Source: Pseudomonas nitroreducens TX1 (GTDB taxonomy: Bacteria; Pseudomonadota; Gammaproteobacteria; Pseudomonadales; Pseudomonadaceae). From it: DNA of 64,000 nt. The notes under the pieces are model-generated. The model worked only from the letters and a program-made list of their open reading frames with translations. It did no database searches and was not told the DNA's origin. Position numbers and translations under genes: made by a program. The stretch covers positions 1 through 64,000 of the forward strand of contig NZ_AMZB01000134.1 in the NCBI RefSeq assembly GCF_000313755.1, read 5' to 3'. Below are positions 1 through 8,906 of this stretch, one piece after another; position 1 is the stretch's first letter, and each line of letters begins with the position of its first letter.

Positions 1-24
1 GTAGGAGCGAGCTTGCTCGCGAAC
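1..24. repeat. REP-like half element at window edge
   Basis: The first 24 bases are the same GTAGGAGCGAGCTTGCTCGC unit that recurs as inverted pairs at 7245-7305 and 17198-17263. Its partner arm probably lies to the left of the window. Elements of this kind are common between Pseudomonas genes; here it sits downstream of the cls stop codon. Confidence 0.75.
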
Positions 25-41
25 ATCGCCGCTCCGAACCT

Positions 42-1475
42 TCAGAGAATCGGCGACACCAACCGCGCCACCCGCATCCCCAACTGTTGCAACCGGTGCA
101 CGCGCTTGCGGTCGTCCAGGGTCATCTCCACCGATTGCGCGAAATCCTCTTCCAGCATGCTTTCCACGTCGCGGGCGAAGCCTTCGTCGACGGTGATCAC
201 CATGATCTCGAAGTTCAGGCGGAAGGAGCGGTTGTCCAGGTTGGCGCTACCCACGGCGGCGCTGTCGTGGTCGATCAGCACCACCTTCTGGTGCAGGAAC
301 CCCGGCTGGTAGCGGAACACCCGTACGCCGGCGCGCACGGCCTCCAGCGCATACAGGCTGGATGCGGCGTAGACCGTCTTGTGGTCCGGCCGCGAGGGCA
401 GCAGGATGCGCACGTCGACGCCGCGCAGCACCGCCAGGCGCAGGGCGGCGGCGACGGCTTCGTCCGGGACGAAGTACGGCGTGGTGATCCACACCCGCTC
501 CACCGCCGCGTTGATCGACTCGACGAAGAACAGCGAGCAGGTTTCCTGGGTGTCCGCCGGGCCGCTGGGCACCACCTGGCAGAGCATCCCGGCGTCGTCG
601 TAGCCGTCGGGCAGGATCAGCGTCGGCAGCGCGTGGGTGGCCCAGAACCAGTCTTCGGCGAAGCACTCCTGCAGGCAGGCCACGGCGGGGCCGTGCAGCT
701 CGATGTGGGTGTCGCGCCAGGGCGCCAGCGGCGGTTTCTCGCCCAGGTATTCGACGCCGACGTTGTGCCCGCCAACGAAGCCGCGCACGCCATCGACCAC
801 CACGATCTTGCGGTGGTTGCGGAAGTTCACCTGGAAACGGTTGATCATTCCGCTGCCGGTGCTGAAGGCATGCACCTGCACACCGCTTTGGCGCAGGCGC
901 TCGATGTAGCGGCGCGACAGCGCATGACTGCCAATGCCGTCATACAGAAGGAACACGTCCACGCCGTTGGCCGCGCGCTCCAGCAGCAACTGTGCGAGTC
1001 GCTGGCCCAGGGCGTCGTCGCGGACGATGAAGAACTGCACCAGGATGACTTTCCGCGCGCTGGAAATGGCCTCGAACATCGCCTCGAAGGAAGCCTTGCC
1101 GTTCACCAGCAGACGCACCTTGTTGTTCGCCAGCGTCGGCATGCGCGCCAGGGCGACCATGGCCTTGAGCGACTTGTAGGCGTGGTACTGGCGGGCGGCG
1201 AGGGCTTCTTCCACCCAGGGCCGCCAGTCCAGTTCGGCGGCGGCCACGTGCATTTCCTCGTTGGCCTGCCGGCGTGCGCCGATGTAGGCGTCGAAGCGGC
1301 TGCGACCGAATACCAGATAGGGCACCAGCGTCAGCAGCGGCATGAACACCAGCGAGGTCGCCCAGGCGATGGCGCCCTGCGCGGTGCGCACGCTGAGCAC
1401 GGCGTGGACGGCAGCGACTATCCCCAGCAACTGGATGACCACCAGCAGGTGTGCGATGTAGGCGGAGTACTGCAT
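42..1475 (-). CDS. cls: Cardiolipin synthase (phospholipase D superfamily)
   Basis: This 477-residue protein should condense two phosphatidylglycerol molecules into cardiolipin and glycerol at the inner membrane. Two N-terminal membrane segments (about residues 8-28 and 36-57) precede the catalytic part. Two complete HKD motifs are visible: HRKIVVVDG at about 221-229 and [10 protein letters not shown] at about 395-404, each with its downstream GG/GS-x-N element. Length and layout match bacterial ClsA-type enzymes. It starts 42 bases after the amidase gene on the same strand, so the two may be co-transcribed, though no functional link is evident. The ATG at 1475 is taken because the hydrophobic segment begins just after it. 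Confidence 0.93.
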   Translation of the reverse strand: MQYSAYIAHLLVVIQLLGIVAAVHAVLSVRTAQGAIAWATSLVFMPLLTLVPYLVFGRSRFDAYIGARRQANEEMHVAAAELDWRPWVEEALAARQYHAYKSLKAMVALARMPTLANNKVRLLVNGKASFEAMFEAISSARKVILVQFFIVRDDALGQRLAQLLLERAANGVDVFLLYDGIGSHALSRRYIERLRQSGVQVHAFSTGSGMINRFQVNFRNHRKIVVVDGVRGFVGGHNVGVEYLGEKPPLAPWRDTHIELHGPAVACLQECFAEDWFWATHALPTLILPDGYDDAGMLCQVVPSGPADTQETCSLFFVESINAAVERVWITTPYFVPDEAVAAALRLAVLRGVDVRILLPSRPDHKTVYAASSLYALEAVRAGVRVFRYQPGFLHQKVVLIDHDSAAVGSANLDNRSFRLNFEIMVITVDEGFARDVESMLEEDFAQSVEMTLDDRKRVHRLQQLGMRVARLVSPIL

Positions 1476-1517
1476 GGGCGCGCGATCGAGTCCTTGTGGT
1501 CGGCGGTGGGCTTGAGC

Positions 1518-2915
1518 CTAGTTGGCTCCCGGCGGCTGTGGCCAGTTGTGAATGGGCCCGCGCCAATGTTCGTAAGCTTTTCCCAGGCGCAGCACCTCGA
1601 TGTCGGCGAAGCGCGGGCCAACGATCTGCAGGCCGATGGGCATGCCGGCGCTGGTGAACCCGCAGTTGATCGAGAGTGCCGGTTGCTCGGACATGTTCCA
1701 GGGCACGGTGAAGCCGATGTGCTCGAAGGGCTGCGCCGGGTCGTTGGTGGGTGAGGCCCATTCGGCCGGGAAGGCGGCGACCTGGTTGGTCGGCGAGAGC
1801 AGGAAGTCTACTTCATGGAACTGCTCGGCAGCCCGTCGACGTATGTCGAACGTGCGGTTGTAGCCGCGCACCGCGTCGGCCCCGCTGACCGAGGCGCCGG
1901 CTTCGGCCCATTGGTAGATGTAGGGCAGGACCTTGGCCTGGCGTTCGCGCGGCAGGTTTTCCAGCTCGGCCCAGAGGCGTGCGCGCCAGAACTTGTCGAG
2001 GCCGTCGAGCAGCTCGCGGTCGAGGATCGGTTGCACTTCGACTATCTCCGCGCCTGCGTTGGCGAAGCGCCGGGCAACCGCCTCGACGGCGGCACGGACT
2101 TCCGGCTTCGGTTGCAGGCCGCAACCCGGATCGAGTTGCAGGCCGATGCGCAGGCCCTGCACATCCAGCGGCTCGATGTGCCAGTCCAGGTCCGCCGGCG
2201 GCAGGGACGTGGCGTCGCGCCAGTCCGGGCGGGCCAGGTGCTTCATCATCAGCGCCGCATCATCCAGGGTACGGGTCATGGGGCCGGCGCAGCGCCCGGT
2301 GTAGTAAGGATCGATGGGAATGCGCCCGAAGCTCGGCTTGAAACCGACCAGGCCGCACCAGCCCGCCGGCAGGCGCACCGAGCCGCCGATGTCGGTACCG
2401 ATGTGCAGCGGCCCGTAGCCAGCGGCGGCGGCCGAGGCGGCGCCGGCGCTGGAGCCGCCCGGGTTCATGCGCAGGTCCCAGGGGTTGCGCGCCAGTTCGT
2501 GGAAGCTGGAAAGCCCGGAGGAGAGCATGCCGAAGTCCGGCACCGTGGTCTTGCCCAGCAGGATCGCGCCGGCCTCGAACATCCGCGCGGCGGGTGGTGC
2601 ATCGCCGACGGACGGCTGCAGCACGGTGGCTGCGCTGCCCTGGGGAATCGGGTCGCCACGGGTGGCGATCAGCTCCTTGATGGTCACCGGCACGCCATCC
2701 AGCTCGCCGCAGGGCGCGCAGCGAATCCACCGCGCCTCGGAGCGTCGCGCCTGCTCCATCGCCCGCTGCGGGTCGAAGGCGTAGAGCGCGCAGAGCCGGG
2801 GCTCCCAGCGGTCGATGTGGGCGATCAGGTGCTCCAGGTACTCGACGGGGGACAACTGGTGCGAGCGATACAGGGCCAGCAGTTCGACGGCGGACAGGTC
2901 GTGCAACGGTGGCAT
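1518..2915 (-). CDS. Amidase (amidase signature family)
   Basis: A 465-residue member of the amidase signature family, which hydrolyses carboxamides through a Ser-cisSer-Lys triad. Visible catalytic elements are Lys80 in GVPVTIKE, the GGSSAGAA glycine-serine loop at 153-160 (cis-Ser155) and the nucleophile Ser179 in GTDIGGSVRLPAG. The ATG at 2915 has a GGAGA ribosome site five bases upstream; an in-frame GTG at 2945 adds ten residues without a better site. No GatB or GatC gene is nearby, so a role as the glutamyl-tRNA amidotransferase subunit is unlikely. The substrate cannot be told from sequence; aryl or aliphatic amides are typical. Confidence 0.85.
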   Translation of the reverse strand: MPPLHDLSAVELLALYRSHQLSPVEYLEHLIAHIDRWEPRLCALYAFDPQRAMEQARRSEARWIRCAPCGELDGVPVTIKELIATRGDPIPQGSAATVLQPSVGDAPPAARMFEAGAILLGKTTVPDFGMLSSGLSSFHELARNPWDLRMNPGGSSAGAASAAAAGYGPLHIGTDIGGSVRLPAGWCGLVGFKPSFGRIPIDPYYTGRCAGPMTRTLDDAALMMKHLARPDWRDATSLPPADLDWHIEPLDVQGLRIGLQLDPGCGLQPKPEVRAAVEAVARRFANAGAEIVEVQPILDRELLDGLDKFWRARLWAELENLPRERQAKVLPYIYQWAEAGASVSGADAVRGYNRTFDIRRRAAEQFHEVDFLLSPTNQVAAFPAEWASPTNDPAQPFEHIGFTVPWNMSEQPALSINCGFTSAGMPIGLQIVGPRFADIEVLRLGKAYEHWRGPIHNWPQPPGAN

Positions 2916-3010
2916 GGCGGTCTCCGGCGTGGGGCTATGCCTCACCCTAGCCGAATCCGCGCCAGGAGGGGATAGGCGCGGACGTCACACCGCGCGCCTC
3001 ATGGGTGGGA

Positions 3011-3592
3011 TCAGGCGCGCTGGCGCGATTGCTGGTCGATCAGGTACTGCAGGCGATACAGATGACGGTAGCCCGATTCCCAGGCGCCGTGGCCGGATTT
3101 CACGTTGATGTGCCCGGCGGAGGGCAGGATCACCGTCTCGCTGCCCCAGGCACGGCCAAGGATCAGCGCGCGCTGCGGGCTGCAGGCGGCGTCGTTGTCC
3201 GACCCCACCAGCACGGCGGGAAAGGGCAGCGTCTGTGTGGCGATGGGGGCAAAGTTGCGCAGGGCTTCGTGGCAGGTTTCCCGCTCCACGTCGGCCGGGG
3301 CGACCAGCAGGGCACCGGCGACCTGTGCCAGGGTGCGGCGGTCGGCGCGAGCCGCCCAGGAGGCGACGGTGACGCAACCCAGGCTGTGGGCGATCAGCAC
3401 CACGCGGCCCGGTTCCCGGCGGATCTCGCGGTCCAGTTCGGCGACCCAGTCGTTGTGCTGCGGGGTGATCCAGTCCTGCTGCTGCACCCGCGCGGCGTTC
3501 GGCAGGGCGCGCTGCCAGTGGCTTTGCCAGTGCGCGTCGTCGGAACCGTGCCAGCCCGGCACGATCAGGTAGCGGATGCGTTCATTGCGCAT
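3011..3592 (-). CDS. RBBP9/YdeN-family alpha/beta hydrolase
   Basis: A small cytoplasmic serine hydrolase of 193 residues. The nucleophile elbow AHSLG places Ser70; the acid is Asp132 or Asp134 in VGSDND, and the catalytic His161 lies in PSAGHINVKSG. The opening YLIVPGWHGSDDAHWQSHW is typical of the RBBP9/YdeN family. The substrate is unknown for bacterial members. The ATG at 3592 is chosen because GAGAGGG precedes it at good spacing, whereas the ATG at 3616 has no ribosome site. The AT-rich stretch 3617-3710 upstream probably holds its promoter. Confidence 0.82.
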   Translation of the reverse strand: MRNERIRYLIVPGWHGSDDAHWQSHWQRALPNAARVQQQDWITPQHNDWVAELDREIRREPGRVVLIAHSLGCVTVASWAARADRRTLAQVAGALLVAPADVERETCHEALRNFAPIATQTLPFPAVLVGSDNDAACSPQRALILGRAWGSETVILPSAGHINVKSGHGAWESGYRHLYRLQYLIDQQSRQRA

Positions 3593-3710
3593 GGATCGGC
3601 CCTCTCGAATGGTCATGGGAAGACATTCTAGGGAGGGTTTTAATGTGCGTTAAGGAATAAGAAATTCTTTGCTTATGCAGTATCACAACTAAGCAAACGG
3701 CTATAAGCGC

Positions 3711-4364
3711 TTAGTCCTGCACCCGGCGCAGCGGGCAGCAGCGCGCCAGGATGCCTTCCAGGTTGAGGTCGGGCATGGCGTATTCGCGCAGCGCCTTGGC
3801 AGTCTGCTCGACATAGTCGCGGGTGGTACCGAAGTGGCCCTGGGCGCTGGCCAGGACGTGCTCGACGATGTTGTCCGGCAGGGAGCCGGCGTAGCTGGGC
3901 AGGTGGCGTTCGAGGACGAAGCCCAGGGCGCGCACGCGGGTGCCGTCGTCGAGGCGGCAATTCAGCCACTCCGGGCGGTAGGAGGCGTAGGGCATCTCCC
4001 GTTCCCAGAGCGCGTAGAGGTTGGCGTCGAGGTTCTCGTCGGGCAGGCGGAAGGCGAAGCCGGCGCAGGAGCCGCCACGATCCAGGCCGAGCACCAGGCC
4101 CGGCGCTTCCGGGGTGCCGCGGTGGGTGAGGGACCACAGGTACAGCCCGCGGTGGTAGCCATGCACCCTCGCACGGCGCGCCTCGGCCACCGGGAATTCC
4201 GGGCGCCAGATCAGCGAGCCGTAGGCGAACAGCCACACGGGACCGGCGCCGTGTTCGCTCATGGTGATATCGAGCGAGGCGCGCAGCTGTGCGGGTGTGA
4301 AGCGTTCCGGCACCCCCAGTGTCGGCGGATAGAACGGGCCTTCCGAAGCGGGAGACGATGTCAT
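3711..4364 (-). CDS. chaC: Glutathione-specific gamma-glutamylcyclotransferase ChaC
   Basis: Predicted to cleave glutathione to 5-oxoproline and Cys-Gly in the cytoplasm. The 217-residue protein has the family motif FAYGSLIWRPEF (about 46-57), where the YGSL loop binds the gamma-glutamyl group, followed by the HGYHRGLYLWS strand and a central acidic region expected to carry the catalytic glutamate. The ATG at 4364 is preceded by GAGGGG; longer in-frame starts upstream lie in repeat DNA and are rejected. ChaC is named after an E. coli cation-transport locus. A ChaA-type antiporter occurs in this window at 42.3 kb but is not linked. Confidence 0.88.
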   Translation of the reverse strand: MTSSPASEGPFYPPTLGVPERFTPAQLRASLDITMSEHGAGPVWLFAYGSLIWRPEFPVAEARRARVHGYHRGLYLWSLTHRGTPEAPGLVLGLDRGGSCAGFAFRLPDENLDANLYALWEREMPYASYRPEWLNCRLDDGTRVRALGFVLERHLPSYAGSLPDNIVEHVLASAQGHFGTTRDYVEQTAKALREYAMPDLNLEGILARCCPLRRVQD

Positions 4365-4511
4365 GCGGTACCCCTCAGGTCTCCAGACTGTCCTCAACTT
4401 AGTAGAACTGCGGCGGCCACGGAAGGGCCTGAAAGGCATAGGTTTATTGCCAGGGCGCGGAGGACGACGAACGGCGGGTGATTTGGCCGGCGCAGGGCCG
4501 CTTGCGCTCTC

Positions 4512-4547
4512 GTAGGGCGCATAACGCGCCAGCGTTATCCGCCCTAC
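4512..4547. repeat. Palindromic GTAGGGCG-ATAACGC intergenic repeat
   Basis: An inverted repeat with outer arms GTAGGGC and GCCCTAC and inner arms ATAACGC and GCGTTAT. A related but diverged copy lies at 47188-47214. It is non-coding and sits between chaC and the tonB-exbBD operon. Confidence 0.7.
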
Positions 4548-4571
4548 GGTTCTGTAGGCTGCCCGGCGAAC

Positions 4572-4653
4572 GTAGGAGCGGACTCCGTCCGCGATCGATT
4601 TCCGGCCGCTCGGAACTGGACGATTGGACATCGCGGACGGAGTTCGCTCCTAC
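4572..4653. repeat. REP-like inverted pair (GTAGGAGCGGACTCCGTCCGC type)
   Basis: Two arms in inverted orientation, starting GTAGGAGCGGACTCCGTCCG and ending CGGACGGAGTTCGCTCCTAC, separated by about 30 bases. It is a sequence variant of the AGCGAGCTTGCTCGC type elsewhere in the window; 39015-39093 has one matching half. Confidence 0.75.
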
Positions 4654-4695
4654 GCGATCGGTAAATATCGGCGTGGGGGCGCGTAGTGTGCGGAT

Positions 4696-4741
4696 AAAAA
4701 AAGGCCGCTCACCCCTGCCTGAGTATTGGGAGAGCGGCCTT
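4696..4741 (-). terminator. Rho-independent terminator of tonB-exbB-exbD
   Basis: On the minus strand AAGGCCGCTC pairs with GAGCGGCCTT around a 26-base loop and is followed by seven T residues. It lies 65 bases past the exbD stop codon and should end the operon transcript. Confidence 0.8.
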
Positions 4742-4806
4742 GAAGCTCGGTACGTTGTGGAGGTCCCTTTCTACACCCGCTCTGTTTCAGGCGTCTTACA
4801 GGTTCC

Positions 4807-5208
4807 TCAGCGCGCGGTGATCACCGCCAGTTTGGTAATGCCCGCCTTCTCGATGGAGGCCATGGCCTTGGCCACCTGGCCGTAGTTCACGGTCTCGTCG
4901 GCCTGCAATTGCACGCGGACCTCGGCATCCTTGGCCTTTGCCGCCGCCAGGTTGCCCTGCAGCAGCTCGGGCTGGATCTCGTCCTTGTTGATGAACCACT
5001 TGCCCGCGCCGTCGATGCTGACCACCAGCGGGTCCTTCTGCTCCGGCGGGGCGACTGCTTCGGTCTTGGGCAGGTTGATCGGGATGGCGTTGGTCAGCAG
5101 CGGCGCGGTGACGATGAACACCACCAGCAGCACCAGCATCACGTCCACCAGCGGGGTGACGTTGATCTCGGAGAGAACCTCGTCGCTGTCCTGGGTCGAG
5201 AAGGCCAT
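4807..5208 (-). CDS. exbD: TonB-system proton channel subunit ExbD
   Basis: A 133-residue inner-membrane protein with one transmembrane helix (about 18-38) and a periplasmic domain. It couples the proton gradient to TonB. The membrane helix carries the essential aspartate, Asp22 in TPLVDVMLVLLV, after the conserved SEINVTPL segment. Length is normal for ExbD. The gene starts one base after the exbB stop, so the two are translationally linked, and a strong terminator follows. It most resembles the exbD of the P. aeruginosa tonB2-exbB1-exbD1 set. Confidence 0.93.
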   Translation of the reverse strand: MAFSTQDSDEVLSEINVTPLVDVMLVLLVVFIVTAPLLTNAIPINLPKTEAVAPPEQKDPLVVSIDGAGKWFINKDEIQPELLQGNLAAAKAKDAEVRVQLQADETVNYGQVAKAMASIEKAGITKLAVITAR

Positions 5209-5209
5209 G

Positions 5210-5926
5210 TCAGCTCGCCTCCTTCACGCTGGCGCCGGCAGCCGGTTTGCGCGCGGCGGTGGGCAGGGTGACGACGCGGAAGGCGCTCTTCTGCGCGAGG
5301 CTGTAGAAGTCGTGGGCGAAGTCGTCGAGGTCGGCCGCGGTGAGCTTCAGGCGACGCAGGAAGTAGTTGTAGACCAGCACCGCTGGCACTGCGACGGCGA
5401 TACCCACGCCGGTGGCGATCAGCGCGCTACCGATGGGGCCAGCCACGGTTTCCAGGCTCGCCGAGCCCGCCGCGCTGATGCCCTTGAGCGCTTCCATGAT
5501 GCCCCACACGGTGCCGAAGAGGCCGATGAAGGGCGAGGTGGAACCGATCGAGGCGAGCACCGCCAGGCCCGATTCCAGGGAGCGGCGCTCGCGCTGGATC
5601 TGCTGGCGCAGGGCGCGTTCGAGGCGGTCCTGGTGATTGATCGATTGGGCGAGGTCCGGCTGGCCGTGGTCCTGCACCTGGATGGCGGCGAAGCCGGCCT
5701 GGGCCACGCGGGCTCCGGCGCCGGGCTTGCCGGCGGCCTGGTCACCGGCCGATTCGAGGCTGGTGGCGCTCCAGAACTGCTTCTGGAAACGCTTGTCCTG
5801 GGATTTCTGGCGGGTGAACTGGACGCCTTTCACCAGGGCCAGGGCCCAGGTGACGACGGAGAAGCCGACCAGCAGCCAGATGACTGCGCCTTCGACGGAT
5901 TCCAGGGGGTTAAGGGGCAGACTCAT
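5210..5926 (-). CDS. exbB: TonB-system proton channel subunit ExbB
   Basis: A 238-residue MotA/TolQ/ExbB-family protein with three membrane helices (about 13-33, 121-147 and 163-186) and a large cytoplasmic loop. With ExbD it forms the motor that energises TonB. The SPFIGLFGTVWGIMEA helix is the family hallmark. The third helix reads GPIGSALIATGVGIAVAVPA, where E. coli ExbB and TolQ have a conserved glutamate (Glu176) at the position of Ser167; this is visible in the codons (AGC) and is listed as a finding. It lies between tonB and exbD in a compact operon. Confidence 0.92.
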   Translation of the reverse strand: MSLPLNPLESVEGAVIWLLVGFSVVTWALALVKGVQFTRQKSQDKRFQKQFWSATSLESAGDQAAGKPGAGARVAQAGFAAIQVQDHGQPDLAQSINHQDRLERALRQQIQRERRSLESGLAVLASIGSTSPFIGLFGTVWGIMEALKGISAAGSASLETVAGPIGSALIATGVGIAVAVPAVLVYNYFLRRLKLTAADLDDFAHDFYSLAQKSAFRVVTLPTAARKPAAGASVKEAS

Positions 5927-5975
5927 GGGTGTTCTCCTTCCGCGATTCTCGTGCGGCTGATCTGGGCAAGTTGAA

Positions 5976-6791
5976 TCAATGCAATTTGAAATCGATGGGT
6001 ACGCTGACCCAGCCGTCCTGGGCGACGTCGCCGCGCTTGGCGGGGACGAAGCTCCAGCGTTTCACCGCGCGCACCGCGGCATCGTCCAGGGCGTCGCGAC
6101 CGCTGCTCTTCTGCACCTGGATTTCGCTCGGGCTACCGCTGGCGAGCACATGCACCCGCAGCAGCACGGTGCCTTCCCAGCCACGGCGCTGGGCCAGCGG
6201 CGGGTATTCCGGCGCCGGGTTCTTCAGGTATCCGGCACTGGCCGAGGGCGGCGTCAGCGGTGCCGGGGCCGGCGCTGGCGGAGCGGGTGGTGCCGGTTGC
6301 GGCGGCGGGGTTTCGGCCTTGGGCGGCGTGGGTTGCTCGACCGGCTTGGGCACGGGTTTGGGCTTGGCCACCGGTTTGGGCTTGGGTTTGGGAATCGGTT
6401 TGGGCGGCGGAGGTTTCACCGCGTTCTCGTCCACCACCGGGGGTGGCGGCTCCTGCACCACCGGCTCGGGAATCGGTTCGGGCGGCGGCGGTTCGACCAC
6501 CGGCGGCGTCGGCGCGGTGAATTCGATGGTCATCGGCGGCACCTGCGGTGGCACCTCCGGCAACTTCGGCGTGGGCTGCTGGCTCAGCCAGTAGATCACC
6601 GCGCCGTGCAACGTCAGGGCGAACAGACCGAGCAGGACGGCTTCGCGGCGGCTCAGCGCGCGGGCTTTTGCCGGCACATGGCGGCCCAGCTCCAGCGCGT
6701 GGCGCAGCGGACGGCCGAGATCGACCAGGTCGCCGCCGGGCACGTGGCGCAGGAAAGCATCCGGCGCGAGGGCATGCTGGGTTTGAGCCAT
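5976..6791 (-). CDS. tonB2: TonB energy transducer (TonB2-like)
   Basis: This 271-residue protein links the ExbBD motor to outer-membrane receptors. It has a cytoplasmic N-terminus of about 48 residues, a membrane anchor at about 50-69 containing His62, a Pro/Lys-rich periplasmic spacer at about 72-190 and a C-terminal TonB domain with EYPPLAQRRGWEGTVLLRV. The ATG at 6791 has AAGGAG seven bases upstream and is preferred over the upstream start at 6848. The N-terminal extension and the ExbBD partners match P. aeruginosa TonB2. A second, unlinked tonB (tonB1) lies at 40.7 kb. Confidence 0.88.
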   Translation of the reverse strand: MAQTQHALAPDAFLRHVPGGDLVDLGRPLRHALELGRHVPAKARALSRREAVLLGLFALTLHGAVIYWLSQQPTPKLPEVPPQVPPMTIEFTAPTPPVVEPPPPEPIPEPVVQEPPPPVVDENAVKPPPPKPIPKPKPKPVAKPKPVPKPVEQPTPPKAETPPPQPAPPAPPAPAPAPLTPPSASAGYLKNPAPEYPPLAQRRGWEGTVLLRVHVLASGSPSEIQVQKSSGRDALDDAAVRAVKRWSFVPAKRGDVAQDGWVSVPIDFKLH

Positions 6792-7100
6792 GAACGATCT
6801 CCTTGCAGGTCTGCGCGGCTCTAAGACGCGCTTGGAACGGACCTGCATGATTGGTGGAGCGTCTTAGCTCTTGAAGTGATTGTTTCTATTATTTAAATAA
6901 CTTTCGGTGCTATATGTTTTTGCCGGATCGCTGCAGGCCCCGGCAGCCGTGGCTTTGCGAGAATCGATGAAAAACCGATGCCTTTGCCGCATGGAAAATA
7001 TGCAAGGAAGGTTGGCGAAAATTTGCTCAAAGCGCTGGGGTGTTGCGCGTCAAGGTAGGAGCAACGGGGTCTTTTCTCTAAAAGTCCGTGCCGAGATATT

Positions 7101-7229
7101 CCCTCTCCCTAACCCTCTCCCTGAAGGGAGAGGGGACCGTTCGGCGCAGGGTGAAACCACTGCGTTAGCCGGCGCGGACAGCTCTCTCCCTTCGGAGCAG
7201 GTGCACAGCCAGGGCAGGGAGAGAGGGCA
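7101..7229. repeat. CCCTCTCCC/GGGAGAGGG bipartite intergenic repeat
   Basis: The left half is CCCTCTCCCTAACCCTCTCC with the pairing GAAGGGAGAGGGG, and the right half is CTCTCTCCCTTCGG...GGGAGAGAGGG. The same two-part element of about 120-140 bases is found at 13662, 38576, 38873, 45212 and 55416. Confidence 0.75.
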
Positions 7230-7244
7230 GGCCCCGCCGCGATA

Positions 7245-7305
7245 GTAGGAGCGAGCTTGCTCGCCGAACAGTGTTGGACGGGTTCGCGAGCAAGCTCGCT
7301 CCTAC
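7245..7305. repeat. REP-like inverted pair
   Basis: GTAGGAGCGAGCTTGCTCGC and its inverted partner GCGAGCAAGCTCGCTCCTAC are separated by about 20 bases. This is a typical paired REP structure able to form a long hairpin. Confidence 0.85.
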
Positions 7306-7364
7306 GAAAAGCCCCAGGCCCACACTCCGGAGCCCACGCGCCGGAAAACGGAACGCCGGAAACG

Positions 7365-7393
7365 AAAAAGCCCAGTCAATCGACCGGGCTTTT
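7365..7393 (-). terminator. Terminator after metQ
   Basis: On the minus strand AAAAGCCC pairs with GGGCTTTTT around a 12-base loop, ending in a T-run. It lies 24 bases past the metQ stop codon. Confidence 0.8.
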
Positions 7394-7416
7394 CTTGAGC
7401 GTCAGCTTCGCGGCGA

Positions 7417-8199
7417 TCAGAACGCCGGAACGACGGCGCCCTTGTACTTCTCGAGGATGAACTGCCTCACCTCGGGGCTGTGCAGGGCGGCGGCCAGCTT
7501 CTGCATGGCGGCACTGTCCTTGTTGTCCGGGCGGGCAACAAGGATGTTCACGTAGGGCGAGTCGGCGCCTTCGATGGCCAGCGCGTCCTGGGTGGGGTTC
7601 AGCTTGGCTTCCAGGGCGTAGTTGGTGTTGATCAGGGCGAGGTCGACCTGGGTCAGCACGCGCGGCAGGGTGGCCGCTTCCAGCTCACGCACCTTGATGT
7701 TCTTCGGATTCTCGACGATGTCTTTCGGGGTGGCGGTGATGGACTTGTTGTCCTTGAGCTTGATCACACCGACCTTGTCCAGCAGCAGCAGGGCGCGGCC
7801 GCCATTGGTGGCGTCGTTGGGGATCACCACGGTGGCGCCCGAGGGCAGCTCTTCGAGCTTCTTGAACTTGGTGGAGTAGGCGCCCAGCGGCTCGATGTGT
7901 ACGCCGGTGACGGCGGTCAGGCTGGTGCCCTTGGTCTTGTTGAACTCATCCAGGTACGGCTGGTGCTGGAAGAAGTTGGCGTCCAGGCGCTTTTCGGCGA
8001 CCTGGGTGTTGGGCTGCACGTAGTCGGTGAATTCCTTCACCTTCAGTTCAACCCCTTCCTTGGCCAGGATGGGTTTGACGAAGTTGAGGATCTCGGCGTG
8101 CGGCACCGGGGTGGCGGCAACGGTCAGGCTGTCGGCGGCCTGGGCCAGCGGGGCGCCGATGACGGCGGCGGCAGCGAACGCGGCGAACAGTTTCTTCAT
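7417..8199 (-). CDS. metQ: Methionine ABC transporter substrate-binding protein
   Basis: A 260-residue NlpA/MetQ-family binding protein for methionine. Residues 1-22 form a signal peptide ending AQA; there is no lipobox cysteine, so unlike E. coli MetQ it is probably soluble periplasmic. Typical motifs are VAATPVPHAEIL near the N-terminus, YVQPNTQVAEK, ANFFQHQPYL and VIPNDATNGGRALLLL. The ATG at 8199 has AAGGAG six bases upstream; the long open frame upstream of it is only the shadow of metI and metN. It is the last gene of metN-metI-metQ and corresponds in position to P. aeruginosa PA5505. Confidence 0.93.
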   Translation of the reverse strand: MKKLFAAFAAAAVIGAPLAQAADSLTVAATPVPHAEILNFVKPILAKEGVELKVKEFTDYVQPNTQVAEKRLDANFFQHQPYLDEFNKTKGTSLTAVTGVHIEPLGAYSTKFKKLEELPSGATVVIPNDATNGGRALLLLDKVGVIKLKDNKSITATPKDIVENPKNIKVRELEAATLPRVLTQVDLALINTNYALEAKLNPTQDALAIEGADSPYVNILVARPDNKDSAAMQKLAAALHSPEVRQFILEKYKGAVVPAF

Positions 8200-8240
8200 G
8201 CTTGGCTCCTTGGTCGGCCCGCATCCGGCGGGCCCTGCGG

Positions 8241-8906
8241 TTATTTGCGGGAATAGTGGACCACCAGCTTGTCGCCGACGGTCTGCAGGATCTGGACGAG
8301 GACCACCAGCATCACCACGGTGAGCAGCATCACGTCGTCCTGGAAGCGTTGGTAGCCGTAGCGGATCGCCAGGTCGCCGAGGCCGCCGGCGCCCACCACG
8401 CCTGCCATCGCGGTGTAGGACACCAGGGTGATGGCGGTGACGGTGATGGCGGCGATGATGCCCGGACGGGCCTCGGGCAGCAGGGCGTTCCAGATGATCT
8501 GGCGGGTGGTGGCGCCCATGGCCTGGGTCGCCTCGATGATGCCCTTGTCCACCTCGCGCAGGGCGGTTTCCACCAGGCGCGCGAAGAACGGCGTGGCACC
8601 GACCACGAGCGGCGGGATGGCCCCGGCGACGCCCAGCGACGTGCCGACCAGGATCACCGTCAGCGGGATCAACACGATCAGAAGGATGATGAACGGCAGC
8701 GAACGCAGCACGTTGACGATGAACGCCAGCACGCCGTAGATGCCACGGTTGGCGAACATCTGCTTGGGCCCGGTGAGGAACAGCAGCACGCCCAGCGGCA
8801 GGCCGAGGATGACGGTGAACAGCAGCGAACCGCCGAGCATCCAGAAGGTGTCGAGGCTGGCCTGGAGGATTTCCGACCAGTCGATATTCACGAAGAAGTC
8901 GTTCAT
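8241..8906 (-). CDS. metI: Methionine ABC transporter permease
   Basis: A 221-residue inner-membrane permease with about five helices. The cytoplasmic EAA loop, [20 protein letters not shown] (about 125-144), is where the ATPase MetN docks. It overlaps the end of metN by four bases and is followed after 41 bases by metQ, the standard order for this importer. Length matches MetI. Confidence 0.94.
   Translation of the reverse strand: MNDFFVNIDWSEILQASLDTFWMLGGSLLFTVILGLPLGVLLFLTGPKQMFANRGIYGVLAFIVNVLRSLPFIILLIVLIPLTVILVGTSLGVAGAIPPLVVGATPFFARLVETALREVDKGIIEATQAMGATTRQIIWNALLPEARPGIIAAITVTAITLVSYTAMAGVVGAGGLGDLAIRYGYQRFQDDVMLLTVVMLVVLVQILQTVGDKLVVHYSRK

Larger units (their letters stand above)
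6792..7364. other. Intergenic region upstream of tonB2, repeats only
   Basis: No convincing gene is seen. The 6792-6910 part is AT-rich (ATTGTTTCTATTATTTAAAT near 6880) and should hold the tonB2 promoter; I do not see a clear Fur box. The rest is two repeat elements, 7101-7229 and 7245-7305, and spacer. Open frames crossing it consist mostly of repeat sequence. Confidence 0.6.

Noticed and set aside
87-1754. Open frame of 555 codons on the plus strand over cls
   Set aside because: It is antisense to a complete cardiolipin synthase with both HKD motifs; its His/Gln/Gly-rich translation is the usual artefact of high-GC codon use.
4478-4885. 135-codon frame in the chaC-exbD gap
   Set aside because: It runs through two repeat elements and the exbD terminator, then antisense into exbD.
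6907-7245. 112-codon frame between tonB2 and metQ
   Set aside because: Most of it reads through a bipartite repeat element; no ribosome site or domain.
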